Source: JAJFHI01 sp050633705
GTDB taxonomy: Bacteria; Pseudomonadota; Alphaproteobacteria; Rhizobiales; Hyphomicrobiaceae
NCBI GenBank assembly: GCA_050633705.1
Contig: JBOEGZ010000001.1
Coordinates: forward strand, 310,001-374,000
DNA: 64,000 bases
Reading direction: 5' to 3'
Within the stretch, counting starts at the first letter, position 1; each line of letters opens with the position of its first letter. The notes under the pieces are model-generated. The model was not told the origin of the DNA, did no database searches, and worked only from the letters and a program-made list of their open reading frames with translations. Of this stretch, positions 1 through 8,700 are shown piece by piece. A program made the position numbers and the translations under genes.

Positions 1-96
1 GCCAATGGCAGCTCTGAACCCATGGATGTCGTCTATCCCTACCCGGACAGTATTGGCGACACAACGGCCGTTGCAAGCCACGCCGTTCCATCATAA
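1..96 (+). CDS. C-terminal fragment of an unknown protein (partial)
   Basis: Frame 1 is open from the first base of the window to a TAA at 94-96, giving 31 residues that end in ASHAVPS. The stretch carries no motif I recognise. It is called coding only because it is open and precedes a 190-bp gap before the next gene; an accidental open frame of this length is possible. Confidence 0.35.
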   Translation, partial: ANGSSEPMDVVYPYPDSIGDTTAVASHAVPS

Positions 97-284
97 TTGC
101 CTGATGCTAGCTCCAAATCCGGCGCGTTAGCTCATCTGCCCGTCTCGAAACTTAAGTCTCGATGGGACTTGACGGGTTGCCGCCGCTGGAGGTCACGCTT
201 ATTGATGGTTGCCACATTGTGCTGGTCCAATATGGACCTGTGCCACGTAACGACTGACATAAGTTTTATCAAGGAAGACCATAG

Positions 285-1310
285 ATGCTGCTGACACGTG
301 CTCGCCACTGGAGTGTTTTGACTTTTGCAACTTTTACTTTGCTGGTGCTCATTGCCGGTCCATTGAGCCCCAAAGCACTTGCGGGCGAAGAGGGCGTGTG
401 TGTTGAAGTGTCGATGGATACTGCCGACCTACATTTGTCGTATCGCAAAGAACTTGAGGTGCGCATTGATCGCAGCTTAGTGGCCGCCGGTATCGACTAT
501 CTTGGTATAAAAAGTAAAGACAAAGCGATTGAGGTTTTGGTCTCCGATACCCGTGATGGCGATCGGGCTGTAGCAGCCGTTCAACAGATCAACGCCCCGC
601 TGGAGATTTATGGCAGCAAAGAATTTGACCTCGTCAACAACGGTGATGGCCGTCTCATTATTACGCCGACGGCTGCAGCATTTACGGAGGCTGAAGATGC
701 TGCGATGGCGGCATTGTCCTCGCGCATGAGATTACTTGCCAATCGGATTACAAATGACAAATCGAAATATACACCACAAGGGCGTGAGAGTTTTCTATTG
801 TTGGCGCCTGGAATAAAAGATTTGGCGGAATTTCAGCGCCGCGTCGTGTTCACGCCCGGTGTTAATTTGAGTTTCCGTTTATGGAAAAAACCTAAGGACG
901 GCGAAAGTGAAGTTGCTCACGAGCCCGGTACAATGGAGCCTGTCCGCCAAGGTTTTACCAATCGTCGTTTGGTGTTGATTCCAAAGAAAGCATTTGCCGA
1001 CGGTCGTGAAATCGTTTCTGCTGTTGCAGATCAGGTTGATGGAAAGTCAGGACTTAAGTTGCAATTTTCAGGACGTGGGCAAAAAAAAATCAGTAAAGTT
1101 ACCCAGAACAACAAAGGCGCGACAATAGTCATTGTACTGGACAAACTTATTTTTGGCGAATATGAGATCGATGGTCTCGTCAACAGCGCCGAACTCTTTG
1201 TTCCGATCAAGGGAACGGATCTTGAGCTGTCTTGGTTAGCCGATAAAATACAAGCTGGTGGTTATCAACCGGAATACAAAATAGAACAAAGTGCGAAGTG
1301 TAAATTGTAA
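285..1310 (+). CDS. Secreted SecD periplasmic-head-like protein without the membrane domain
   Basis: This 341-residue protein begins with a signal peptide (hydrophobic 10-25, likely cleavage after ALA at about 33). The rest resembles the first periplasmic region of SecD. There is a ferredoxin-like stretch with VLVSDTRDGDRA (about 85-94), LIITPTAAAF (about 124-133), SRMRLLANRI (146-155) where SecD has its RRRVDALG segment, LLLAPGIKD (171-179) where SecD has QLPG, and VNLSFRLW (193-200). The C-terminal part (about 255-320) parallels the SecD SFEFN...AIVLDG region. True SecD continues into six membrane helices, which are absent here; the protein stops at residue 341. AAGGAAG lies just before the ATG. 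It probably acts in the periplasm, but no function is assigned. The family link is my reading of motif order and needs a profile search. Confidence 0.75.
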   Translation: MLLTRARHWSVLTFATFTLLVLIAGPLSPKALAGEEGVCVEVSMDTADLHLSYRKELEVRIDRSLVAAGIDYLGIKSKDKAIEVLVSDTRDGDRAVAAVQQINAPLEIYGSKEFDLVNNGDGRLIITPTAAAFTEAEDAAMAALSSRMRLLANRITNDKSKYTPQGRESFLLLAPGIKDLAEFQRRVVFTPGVNLSFRLWKKPKDGESEVAHEPGTMEPVRQGFTNRRLVLIPKKAFADGREIVSAVADQVDGKSGLKLQFSGRGQKKISKVTQNNKGATIVIVLDKLIFGEYEIDGLVNSAELFVPIKGTDLELSWLADKIQAGGYQPEYKIEQSAKCKL

Positions 1311-1399
1311 TTGCCCAAGATTACCTATTTCGCACAGGGCTTCTGTGCGGTAAAAGTTGGCTGAATATTAGTAAAATTCGATGTTAAGGGAGCGATGAA

Positions 1400-2410
1400 A
1401 TGTCAATGAAATCTGATGGCCAGGTAAATGTTTCTCGGCGTGGTCTTCTTGCCGGCACGGCTGCGGCAGGCTTAGCTGCGACGACGGGCGGTGTTCTTCT
1501 GCCGACGACGAGCCAAGCCAAAGCCCCGTTTGTGAAAACTCAGGCACCATACTTTTATCGTTTCAACATCGGTGCTTTCGAAGCAACGATTGTCTCCGAT
1601 GGTCCACTGCCATTGGGAGATCCAGGAAAAACCTTCATTCCGACCCAAGATGATAACATTCCGCAATTGCTCGAAAATCACTTTTTGCCAAAAGACAATG
1701 TTGTACTTGAGCAAAATATTTTGGTTTTAAACACGGGCAGTAAGTTGGTCCTGTTTGACACCGGCATGGGTGACTACGATATGTTCGGGCCGACCACAGG
1801 CAAGCTTGGCAATAGTCTCAAATCGGCAGGTATCGACCCAGCTGCAATTGATGCTGTTGTTATTTCTCATGCCCATCCAGACCATCTTTGGGGTTTGATG
1901 AAACAGGATGGTACTGTGAACTTCCCCAATGCGCAGGTTTATATCAGCCAAACAGATCATGACTTCTGGACTGGAGACGCTCAACTTAATGGAGAAGGCT
2001 TCATTAAGCTCAATGCCGAGACAACCGTTAAGCAGTTAGCGCCGTATAAAGATAAGCTTGTGTTTGTCAAAGACGGTGAAGAGTTCCTGCCAGGCATACA
2101 AGCCATTGCTACGCCGGGACATAGCCCTGGTCACACATCGTTTATGATCACGTCTGAAGGAAAAAGCTTCTGCAACTTAGCAGACGTCTCTCACCATTAT
2201 GTATTGTTGTTTGAAACGCCGTGGGTTGAGTTTGCCTATGATATCGACGCAAAACAGGCCGCTGCATCACGCATGAAGACGTTGGACATGTTGGCATCGG
2301 AAAAAATTCCGTTCGTATCCTTCCACTTCCCATGGCCGGGAATTGGATACGCAGGTCGCCATGGCAAAGGCTACCACTACCATCCAAAAGCAATGAATTT
2401 AGCTCTTTAG
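1400..2410 (+). CDS. Tat-exported metallo-beta-lactamase-fold hydrolase
   Basis: This 336-residue enzyme belongs to the MBL-fold group that includes lactonases and organophosphate hydrolases. Residues 12-35 form a twin-arginine signal (SRRGLLAG followed by an Ala/Gly/Thr-rich core), so it should be exported folded with its metals. Metal ligands are visible: HAHPDH (157-162), the TPGHSPGH segment (about 238-245), an Asp in NLADVSHH (about 260) and a late His in SFHFPWPG (about 312). All positions expected for a dinuclear zinc site are present. AGGGAG lies 7 nt before the chosen ATG; an in-frame ATG two codons on is less well spaced. The substrate cannot be told from sequence. A strong terminator follows directly, so the gene ends its transcript. 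Confidence 0.88.
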   Translation: MSMKSDGQVNVSRRGLLAGTAAAGLAATTGGVLLPTTSQAKAPFVKTQAPYFYRFNIGAFEATIVSDGPLPLGDPGKTFIPTQDDNIPQLLENHFLPKDNVVLEQNILVLNTGSKLVLFDTGMGDYDMFGPTTGKLGNSLKSAGIDPAAIDAVVISHAHPDHLWGLMKQDGTVNFPNAQVYISQTDHDFWTGDAQLNGEGFIKLNAETTVKQLAPYKDKLVFVKDGEEFLPGIQAIATPGHSPGHTSFMITSEGKSFCNLADVSHHYVLLFETPWVEFAYDIDAKQAAASRMKTLDMLASEKIPFVSFHFPWPGIGYAGRHGKGYHYHPKAMNLAL

Positions 2411-2432
2411 AACACTCGTTGATCAAAATCAT

Positions 2433-2467
2433 AAGCCCCTGCCTGGAAATCTAGGCGGGGGCTTTTT
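2433..2467 (+). terminator. Rho-independent terminator after the MBL-fold hydrolase gene
   Basis: AAGCCCC-TGCCT pairs with AGGC-GGGGGCTT around a short loop, and a run of six T follows. It lies 23 bp after the stop codon at 2410. Confidence 0.85.
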
Positions 2468-2597
2468 TGCGTGGGGTGCATTTTTTCTGACTTGATGCGT
2501 TCGAAAAAGTTGAATTCAACTGAAAACTTGCCGATGGATTAACCGCTTCGGCAGAGGTGGATGCGACCTCAAATGCCAAAGGCTCCGTGACAGGGGC

Positions 2598-3254
2598 TTA
2601 ATCGTTTAAGCGCACATCCACTTTCACAGTTGTTGCCCCACCTGATGTGGCCCCAGACGCATCAGCGACGACAATATCAAAGCTGGCGGTAGGTGCCTGT
2701 GTTCCATCGTGGGCGAACAAGACCTTGCCATTTTGAAGATCAGCTTGGCTGAAGCGGGTTACAGGCGTCTTGGGTGATGTGTTTAAGGCGACAAAACCGT
2801 GCGTGGGTTTGGTCACCGTAAACACGAGATCTTTGGCCTCATCATCGGGGTCAATTGCTGTGATGTCAGCGGTCGTCACAGCAGCGGCTGCACCTTTTTT
2901 GACGCTGATTTGGAAGTCGCCGGCAAGTTCTGGTGGAACGTTGCGAACGTTGGCGCTCAACACCGCACCGTCTTCGACCGAAATTCGGCCATAGCGAATA
3001 TTTCCAGAAGCTTGTCCACTGGAGCGGAGTTGAAATAATTCTTTGATTGCAAAATCGCCTTGGACTTCGCCTAAAACTTCGGCGGTGTTGGCATTTACGC
3101 GCCCATAAATACGCCCACCAGGTTGGACGATGACGTGATCGGCGTTGACGGTTCCATTGACGTATCCCGCGACTTCAAAAACTGAACAATTGCGGACTTC
3201 ACCCTCGAAAACGGTATCAGCACTTATTAGGGCCTGGCTGTTCTTATCTTGCAC
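2598..3254 (-). CDS. Bactofilin (polymer-forming cytoskeletal protein) fused to one CSPG/cadherin-like repeat
   Basis: Residues about 8-115 form a bactofilin beta-helix: ISADTVFEGEV, VAGYVNGTVNADHVIVQPGG and GRVNANTAEVLGEVQGDF show the usual glycine/valine ladder. Residues about 125-218 match a chondroitin-sulfate-proteoglycan type repeat: VTTADITAIDPDDE, TKPTHGFVAL, RFSQADLQNGKVLFAHDG, FDIVVADASG, ending VDVRLND. Such repeats belong to large surface adhesins, so their presence on a normally cytoplasmic or membrane-bound filament protein is unusual. No signal peptide is visible. I chose the GTG at 3254 because GGGAG (3263-3267) sits 8 nt upstream; a TTG at 3278 is the longest option. The reading frame stays open beyond the TAA (see findings). 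Both domain calls are strong by eye; the function of the fusion is unknown. Confidence 0.82.
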   Translation of the reverse strand: MQDKNSQALISADTVFEGEVRNCSVFEVAGYVNGTVNADHVIVQPGGRIYGRVNANTAEVLGEVQGDFAIKELFQLRSSGQASGNIRYGRISVEDGAVLSANVRNVPPELAGDFQISVKKGAAAAVTTADITAIDPDDEAKDLVFTVTKPTHGFVALNTSPKTPVTRFSQADLQNGKVLFAHDGTQAPTASFDIVVADASGATSGGATTVKVDVRLND

Positions 3255-3593
3255 GCAGTACACTCCCACCAATGCCAAACATCAAACGGCTTTGCTTATT
3301 GGAACCAATTACCGCGAAAAATGGGGCGGCAACAAGAAACCTGTCTTGGAAAACGGGGTTCCGGTCGATTGTGTGTGGTGATAATCGCAAAGATGATTAA
3401 CAGGCTCAGCTGACACCAGACGGGCTGGGTGCTTCATGCCTTGTGTCGTTGGCGAGAAATAGAAAACGCCAGCCCACCTGAAAGGTAAGCTGGCGTATGA
3501 TTTTTGGCATTTGCATGCTGCGCGTCGTATCGCCCGAGTTCAGAGCAGCTTGGCAATTCTTGCGACCCGGTGAATCGCGCCCAGCAACGAAAC
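3255..3593. other. Intergenic region between bactofilin and rpoD
   Basis: These 339 bases hold the rpoD terminator (3460-3496) and presumably the promoter of the bactofilin gene. No convincing coding frame was seen on either strand. Confidence 0.6.
3460..3496 (-). terminator. Rho-independent terminator of rpoD
   Basis: On the minus strand ACGCCAGC and GCTGGCGT (3489-3496 and 3466-3473) enclose a partly paired loop and are followed by TTTTCTATTT. It lies about 100 bp after the rpoD stop codon. Confidence 0.7.
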
Positions 3594-5627
3594 TTAGTTG
3601 TCCAAGAAGCTGCGAAGCTTGCGTGAACGGCTTGGATGCTTGAGCTTGCGCAGCGCCTTGGCCTCAATTTGGCGAATACGTTCACGTGTCACTGAGAATT
3701 GTTGGCCGACTTCTTCAAGCGTGTGATCGGTGTTCATGCCAATTCCGAACCGCATTCGCAACACGCGTTCTTCGCGTGGTGTTAGTGATGCCAGGACACG
3801 TGTTGTTGTTTCGCGCAAGTTCGACTGAATGGCCGCATCGATCGGCAAGACTGCGTTGCGGTCTTCGATGAAATCGCCAAGGTGGGAATCTTCTTCGTCG
3901 CCAATCGGCGTTTCAAGGCTGATGGGCTCTTTTGCGATTTTTAGAACTTTACGGACTTTCTCTAGCGGCATCGCTAGCTTTTCCGAAAGTTCTTCCGGTG
4001 TTGGTTCGCGCCCGATTTCGTGCAGCATCTGGCGTGATGTGCGCACAATTTTATTGATCGTTTCGATCATGTGGACCGGAATACGGATGGTCCGGGCCTG
4101 GTCGGCAATCGAGCGTGTGATGGCCTGGCGGATCCACCAGGTCGCGTAAGTCGAGAATTTATAACCGCGGCGATATTCGAATTTGTCGACCGCTTTCATC
4201 AAACCGATGTTACCTTCCTGGATAAGGTCGAGGAACTGTAGGCCACGGTTGGTATATTTCTTTGCGATCGAGATCACCAGGCGAAGGTTGGCTTCGACCA
4301 TTTCCTTCTTCGCTTGACGTGCTTCGCGTTCGCCTTTTTGCACGGCTCGGACAATGCGACGAAATTCTGGAATTTCAAGCCCTGTGGCCGATGCCAGTTC
4401 GTGAATGTCGTCGCGCAACTTGCCAATTTTTTGGTTCTCGGAGGAGACGAATTTTTTCCATGCCTTGCCGCTTTCGGCCATGCGGTCGAGCCAGGTCTGA
4501 TCGAGTTCGTTGCCATAATATTCTGACAAGAACGCCTGGCGAGAAACACCATAGCTATCGGCCAACCGCATCAAGCGGCCTTCCATGCCGATCAAGCCTT
4601 TGTTGATGCCGTAGAGCTGTTCAACGAGGCTTTCGATACGATTGTTGTTGAGTGATAAGCTCTTTACGTCTTTGACGATTTCGTCGCGCAACTTGTCGTA
4701 AGCTTTTTGCTGCTGGCTGGTGCCTTCTTCGCCTGCAAGCTGTTGTTCGATTTTCTTATCTTGCTGTTTGCGCAATTTTTTGTATGTCGACGCGATGTTG
4801 TCGAATGTCTCTAGAACTTTGGGTTTGAGTTCTGCTTCCATCGCGGCCAGTGACAACGAGTTTTCAAACTCATCGTCATCATCGTCGTCGGTGGATTCTC
4901 CGTCTTTATTTTCACCCTCGCCATTTGTGTCAATGCCTTCCGGGTTGGCTTTGGCAGCTTCGGCTGCAGCCTTTGCTTTGTTGGCTGGATGGTTCGGGCT
5001 GTTTGGATTGTTGGGGTTTTGGTCGGCCTGATTGGTTTTGGCGTCTGGCCCGTCGTAGGTTGCTTCCAAATCGATGATGTCGCGAAGAAGAATCGTTCCA
5101 TCGTTAAGTTCGTCGCGCCAAATAATAATCGCTTGGAATGTTAGCGGGCTTTCGCACAAGCCCGCGATCATTGCTTCACGACCAGCTTCAATGCGTTTGG
5201 CAATAGCGATCTCGCCTTCGCGTGACAAAAGCTCGACCGAACCCATTTCACGAAGGTACATCCGAACAGGATCGTCAGTGCGTTCGGAAGGTTCAGACTT
5301 GGTCGACGTTTTTGCAACGGCGCCAGATTTTTGGGTCGTCAGAGCGCGACCCGTTGCACCATCACCACCTTCAGCTTCGCCGTCTTCGTCTTCTTCGTTT
5401 TCGACAACATTGATGCCCATATCAGACAACATCGCCATCGTGTCTTCGATTTGTTCCGATGAAACTTCTTCAGAGGGCAACACGGCATTCAACTCGTCGT
5501 AGGTAACGTAACCACGAGCTTTTGCACCTTTTAGAAATTTCTTGACCGCGGTATCCGACAGATCGAGTAGGGGTGCATCGCGATCAGAACCATCATTTGC
5601 CTGGGTTTCTTGTTTTGTCGCTGCCAT
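3594..5627 (-). CDS. rpoD: Primary sigma factor RpoD (sigma-70)
   Basis: This 677-residue housekeeping sigma factor directs RNA polymerase to vegetative promoters. Region 1.1 is at the N terminus (LDLSDTAVKKFLKGAKARGY, about 21-40). Region 1.2 has DPVRMYLREMG. Region 2 contains NLRLVISIAKKY and the core-binding and -10 recognition block FSTYATWWIRQAI. Region 4 ends in RERIRQIEAKALRKLKHPSR and the stop. Between regions 1.2 and 2 is the large non-conserved insert typical of proteobacterial RpoD; here it includes an Asn/Pro/Ala-rich stretch and an aspartate run (about 230-260). Length is in the normal range (E. coli 613; alphaproteobacteria 650-700). It lies downstream of dnaG on the same strand, the classical macromolecular-synthesis order, with 257 bp between the genes that could hold its own promoter. 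Confidence 0.98.
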   Translation of the reverse strand: MAATKQETQANDGSDRDAPLLDLSDTAVKKFLKGAKARGYVTYDELNAVLPSEEVSSEQIEDTMAMLSDMGINVVENEEDEDGEAEGGDGATGRALTTQKSGAVAKTSTKSEPSERTDDPVRMYLREMGSVELLSREGEIAIAKRIEAGREAMIAGLCESPLTFQAIIIWRDELNDGTILLRDIIDLEATYDGPDAKTNQADQNPNNPNSPNHPANKAKAAAEAAKANPEGIDTNGEGENKDGESTDDDDDDEFENSLSLAAMEAELKPKVLETFDNIASTYKKLRKQQDKKIEQQLAGEEGTSQQQKAYDKLRDEIVKDVKSLSLNNNRIESLVEQLYGINKGLIGMEGRLMRLADSYGVSRQAFLSEYYGNELDQTWLDRMAESGKAWKKFVSSENQKIGKLRDDIHELASATGLEIPEFRRIVRAVQKGEREARQAKKEMVEANLRLVISIAKKYTNRGLQFLDLIQEGNIGLMKAVDKFEYRRGYKFSTYATWWIRQAITRSIADQARTIRIPVHMIETINKIVRTSRQMLHEIGREPTPEELSEKLAMPLEKVRKVLKIAKEPISLETPIGDEEDSHLGDFIEDRNAVLPIDAAIQSNLRETTTRVLASLTPREERVLRMRFGIGMNTDHTLEEVGQQFSVTRERIRQIEAKALRKLKHPSRSRKLRSFLDN

Positions 5628-5884
5628 TGTGTGCCAATGTCCTGATGATTAATTTCGGCGCCAAATTCGTCGCCGGAAACTTTTAAGTTAATAGGGGGCT
5701 TTACGTTGTCGTGTTGTGATTAGTGTCAGTGGTGGTGGCTTGTTTTAAAATTGATTGCCGATTGCGCCTGCATGATATGTGCCGTAGATCGAAAAGGTGA
5801 TGGCGTTATCGCGAAACATCGCAACTTAACCAACTGGCATGCCATTCGTTTATGGCTTCGCCGATCAAGCGTCATCTGCATGCT

Positions 5885-7921
5885 CTATTCGTCCCCACTC
5901 AGACTGTCCTTCGGACTGTCTGTGCCAATCGGTGTCGTTGCAGAAGTTGGCGGTACGAGACCATCATGTTCTTCTGCACCCAACTCACTTAAGCGCGCCA
6001 GCTCTGCCTTTATCTGACAAATGGTGGCATACGCCTCTTCATCGAAGTCTTTGCTAAAAGCGACTTCGGCGGCGCGCAGAGATTGGCTCAGTAGCTGTTG
6101 GCGATGCAGGGCGAGGGTGTGGCGCCAGCCAGTCTCCACCTCGGCACTTGCCGCATCGGGCTCAGCAAACCGGTCACTACGGTGCGTTGATGCCCGTTCG
6201 ACCAAATCCACAAAGTTTTCTACACGCAACTCAGTGAGTTGGTGACGTAACCCCATTCTGTCAAGGGAATTCTCACAGGCATGGGCAGAAAGAATAGCAT
6301 CGCGGAGTGTTTGCAACGGTTGAGCGCTGAATTCCAACTGGGAAATGTCTTCCGCATAGATATCAATTAGCCACGGATGATTGAGCAGTGTTCGGATTAA
6401 AAGGGCCTCGCGAGATGGCAGTGCCGTGCTGGTCACCATGGCAGATCCGCGCAAATCATCAGATGCCTCAGCATGGGCGAAAATTTGGTTGCCATAGGAT
6501 CGATTGTGTTGCCCACGCCTGGCGCCCGCGTTGCCCGATTGTGTGTTGTGGCGCCCAGGATATTGAGCCGTATATTGGGCCGAGCCGACCTTTTGAGACC
6601 CAAGGCGGGAACTGGAAGAGTGAGATGATTGGCGCGATGAATTTTGCGCTCCCGGACGGAAGGCTTTGAAGAGGCGATCGCGCATGTCGCGTGAATAGTG
6701 ATTGCGCACGGCTGGGTCTTGAATACGTCCAACCTGGGCGTTGAGTTGGGCTTCCAAGTGCGCGCGCCGTTCCGGGGTTGACCAGTCGCCTGATTTCCAG
6801 GCCCGATCAAACAGCACATCTGCTAGCGGCTTGGCGCGTTGTAAGATTGCTTCAAAACCACTTGCACCGTGTTGGCGAACGAGGTCGTCGGGGTCCAATC
6901 CGTCAGGCAGAAATGCAAATGTCAGGCTTTGGCCCGGACTGAGGTGGGGCAGAACGGTATCAGCGGCGCGATCTGCTGCCTTGCGGCCCGCGCTATCACC
7001 ATCGAAACATAAAATCGGTTCTTGAGCGACACGCCACATCAGCTTCATCTGGTCTTCGGTTAATGCCGTCCCGAGCGGGGCCACGACTTCGTCAAAGCCC
7101 GATTGTGATAACGCGACCACATCCATGTAGCCTTCCACTGCGATAATGCGTTTTTTCTCATAGCCTGCAGACCGTGCCGTTGCGGCGTTAAACAGCACAT
7201 GTCCTTTGTGAAAAAGCGGTGTTTCGGGTGAGTTGAGGTATTTTGCTGGAACATTTGGGTCAAGAGCACGACCACCAAATGCAATCACGCGCGCTTTCGT
7301 GTCATGGATCGGAAACATCACGCGACCGCGGAAACGATCGTAGGGCTCGCGAATGTCTTCGCCCGCAATCAGCATTCCCGAGAGCGCCATCTCGTGGGAC
7401 GTGAAGCCTGCATCTTTCAAAATGTTACTCAGAGCAGAGCGGCTAGGCGGTGCTAAGCCAATGCCAAATCGCGCAATCGTGGCGTCATCCAAGCCGCGCT
7501 CCTTAAGATAGCGGCGAGCGTCGCGGCCACGGGCGCAATTTAATTCATCGACAAAAAACTGCGCTGATGTTTCCAGCAAGCGATACAAGCGTTGGCGTTC
7601 GTCTTCGCGCTCGCGATCCTGCGGTGCCGATTTGGGCAGCGCGACGCCGGCTTCGTCAGCCAAACGCTCAACGGCCTCGGGAAACGACAAGCCTTCGGTT
7701 TTCATCAAAAACGTAAAGATGTCGCCGTGTTCACCGGAGGCAAAGCAATGATAAAATCCCTTTTGGTCATTGACGAAAAAGGAGGGGGTCTTTTCGGACT
7801 TGAAGGGTGATAAGCCGGCAAACTCTCGCCCCTTTTTTTTCAGGGGGACTTTGCGCGCGACCACCTGGCTTACGGAAAGCCTGGCCCGAATTTCATCTAG
7901 CAGATGTGGCGAGAAGCGCAT
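5885..7921 (-). CDS. dnaG: DNA primase DnaG, with a degenerate zinc ribbon
   Basis: This 678-residue primase makes RNA primers for replication. The N-terminal domain reads FAGLSPFKSEKTPSFFVND followed by GFYHCFASGEHGD. Three of the four expected zinc ligands are replaced (Ser, Lys and a second Ser for Cys, His and Cys); one Cys remains. The catalytic core is intact: the TOPRIM domain has AVEGYMDVVAL with the catalytic Glu and CFDGDSAGRKAADRAA with the DGD metal site. The C-terminal third (after a low-complexity Ser/Gln/Gly linker around 430-490) is the helicase-interaction region, with LLIRTLLNHPWL. yqeY lies upstream and rpoD downstream on the same strand. I believe loss of the zinc site is common in Rhizobiales DnaG, but that is from memory. 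Confidence 0.96.
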   Translation of the reverse strand: MRFSPHLLDEIRARLSVSQVVARKVPLKKKGREFAGLSPFKSEKTPSFFVNDQKGFYHCFASGEHGDIFTFLMKTEGLSFPEAVERLADEAGVALPKSAPQDREREDERQRLYRLLETSAQFFVDELNCARGRDARRYLKERGLDDATIARFGIGLAPPSRSALSNILKDAGFTSHEMALSGMLIAGEDIREPYDRFRGRVMFPIHDTKARVIAFGGRALDPNVPAKYLNSPETPLFHKGHVLFNAATARSAGYEKKRIIAVEGYMDVVALSQSGFDEVVAPLGTALTEDQMKLMWRVAQEPILCFDGDSAGRKAADRAADTVLPHLSPGQSLTFAFLPDGLDPDDLVRQHGASGFEAILQRAKPLADVLFDRAWKSGDWSTPERRAHLEAQLNAQVGRIQDPAVRNHYSRDMRDRLFKAFRPGAQNSSRQSSHSSSSRLGSQKVGSAQYTAQYPGRHNTQSGNAGARRGQHNRSYGNQIFAHAEASDDLRGSAMVTSTALPSREALLIRTLLNHPWLIDIYAEDISQLEFSAQPLQTLRDAILSAHACENSLDRMGLRHQLTELRVENFVDLVERASTHRSDRFAEPDAASAEVETGWRHTLALHRQQLLSQSLRAAEVAFSKDFDEEAYATICQIKAELARLSELGAEEHDGLVPPTSATTPIGTDSPKDSLSGDE

Positions 7922-8013
7922 GTTTGGTCACGATGCCCATTGGTTTATCTCCCACTGGGCTAGCTGATTCGTGCGGTGAGCAGGACGTGAACCAGCAGGT
8001 GTTGCGTGTAGCA

Positions 8014-8039
8014 CCCGTTATTCACAGGCCGATAACGGG
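8014..8039. repeat. Inverted repeat between yqeY and dnaG
   Basis: CCCGTTAT and ATAACGGG (8-bp perfect arms, 10-nt loop) lie in the short gap between yqeY and dnaG. There is no T-run after either arm, so it may be a weak terminator, an attenuation structure or a protein site. Confidence 0.45.
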
Positions 8040-8087
8040 CTTTCGAGGTGGGAAGTACCTTCAGTTGCTCAGCTTTAAATGCGCCGC

Positions 8088-8552
8088 CTAACACTTGCTC
8101 TTAACAAAGGCACTGGCTTTGCCAAAGTCCATTTGCCCGGCATAGCGTTGCTTCAACGCGGCCATGGTTTTTCCCATATCTTTGAGGCCGCTAAAGCCGA
8201 TTTCTTCCATCACCGCGCTGCAGGCGGCATTCATTTCTGCCTCATCCATTTGTTGGGGCATAAATTCTTCAATGATAACGATTTCCGCATTCTCTTTTTC
8301 GGCAAGATCAAGGCGTCCACCCCGAGTGTAGGTCTCAGCGCTTTCGCGGCGTTGTTTGATCATCTTTTGCAGCAGTGCCAGAATTTCTGCGTCCTCGACA
8401 CGTTCCTTGCCCGTTGACTGTCCTTTGGCGTCAACACGGGCTGCAATATCGCGGTCCTTTATCGCGGCCTGAACAAGGCGCAGCGTGGACAAACGGAGCT
8501 TGTCGCCAGATTTCATGGCGTCTTTAACGTTCTGATTGATACGATCGCGCAT
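8088..8552 (-). CDS. GatB/YqeY domain protein
   Basis: This 154-residue YqeY-family protein is a free-standing relative of the tail domain of the Asp/Glu-tRNA amidotransferase subunit GatB. Recognisable family segments are LRLVQAAIKDRDI, LALLQKMIKQRRESAETY and IIEEFMPQQMDEAEM, ending with the conserved GLKDMGKTMAALKQRYAGQMDFGKA region. The start at 8552 has GGAGG 6 nt upstream and gives the usual length; upstream in-frame ATGs would overlap the divergent carA promoter region. The gene lies before dnaG and rpoD and is divergent from carA, a common alphaproteobacterial arrangement. The cellular role of YqeY is not firmly established. Confidence 0.93.
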   Translation of the reverse strand: MRDRINQNVKDAMKSGDKLRLSTLRLVQAAIKDRDIAARVDAKGQSTGKERVEDAEILALLQKMIKQRRESAETYTRGGRLDLAEKENAEIVIIEEFMPQQMDEAEMNAACSAVMEEIGFSGLKDMGKTMAALKQRYAGQMDFGKASAFVKSKC

Positions 8553-8700
8553 AGGCGCCTCCATATTGAGTGGGCTGGTCATAGAGGGCTTGGAACCAAG
8601 CCGCAACCTTGCCGGGCGCTTCCAATTGCAAATCTGGAGCATGAAACAATGCGGCATTCGCGACATTGCAGGCACATTGACCGCTTGTAGGGCTTCGCCT

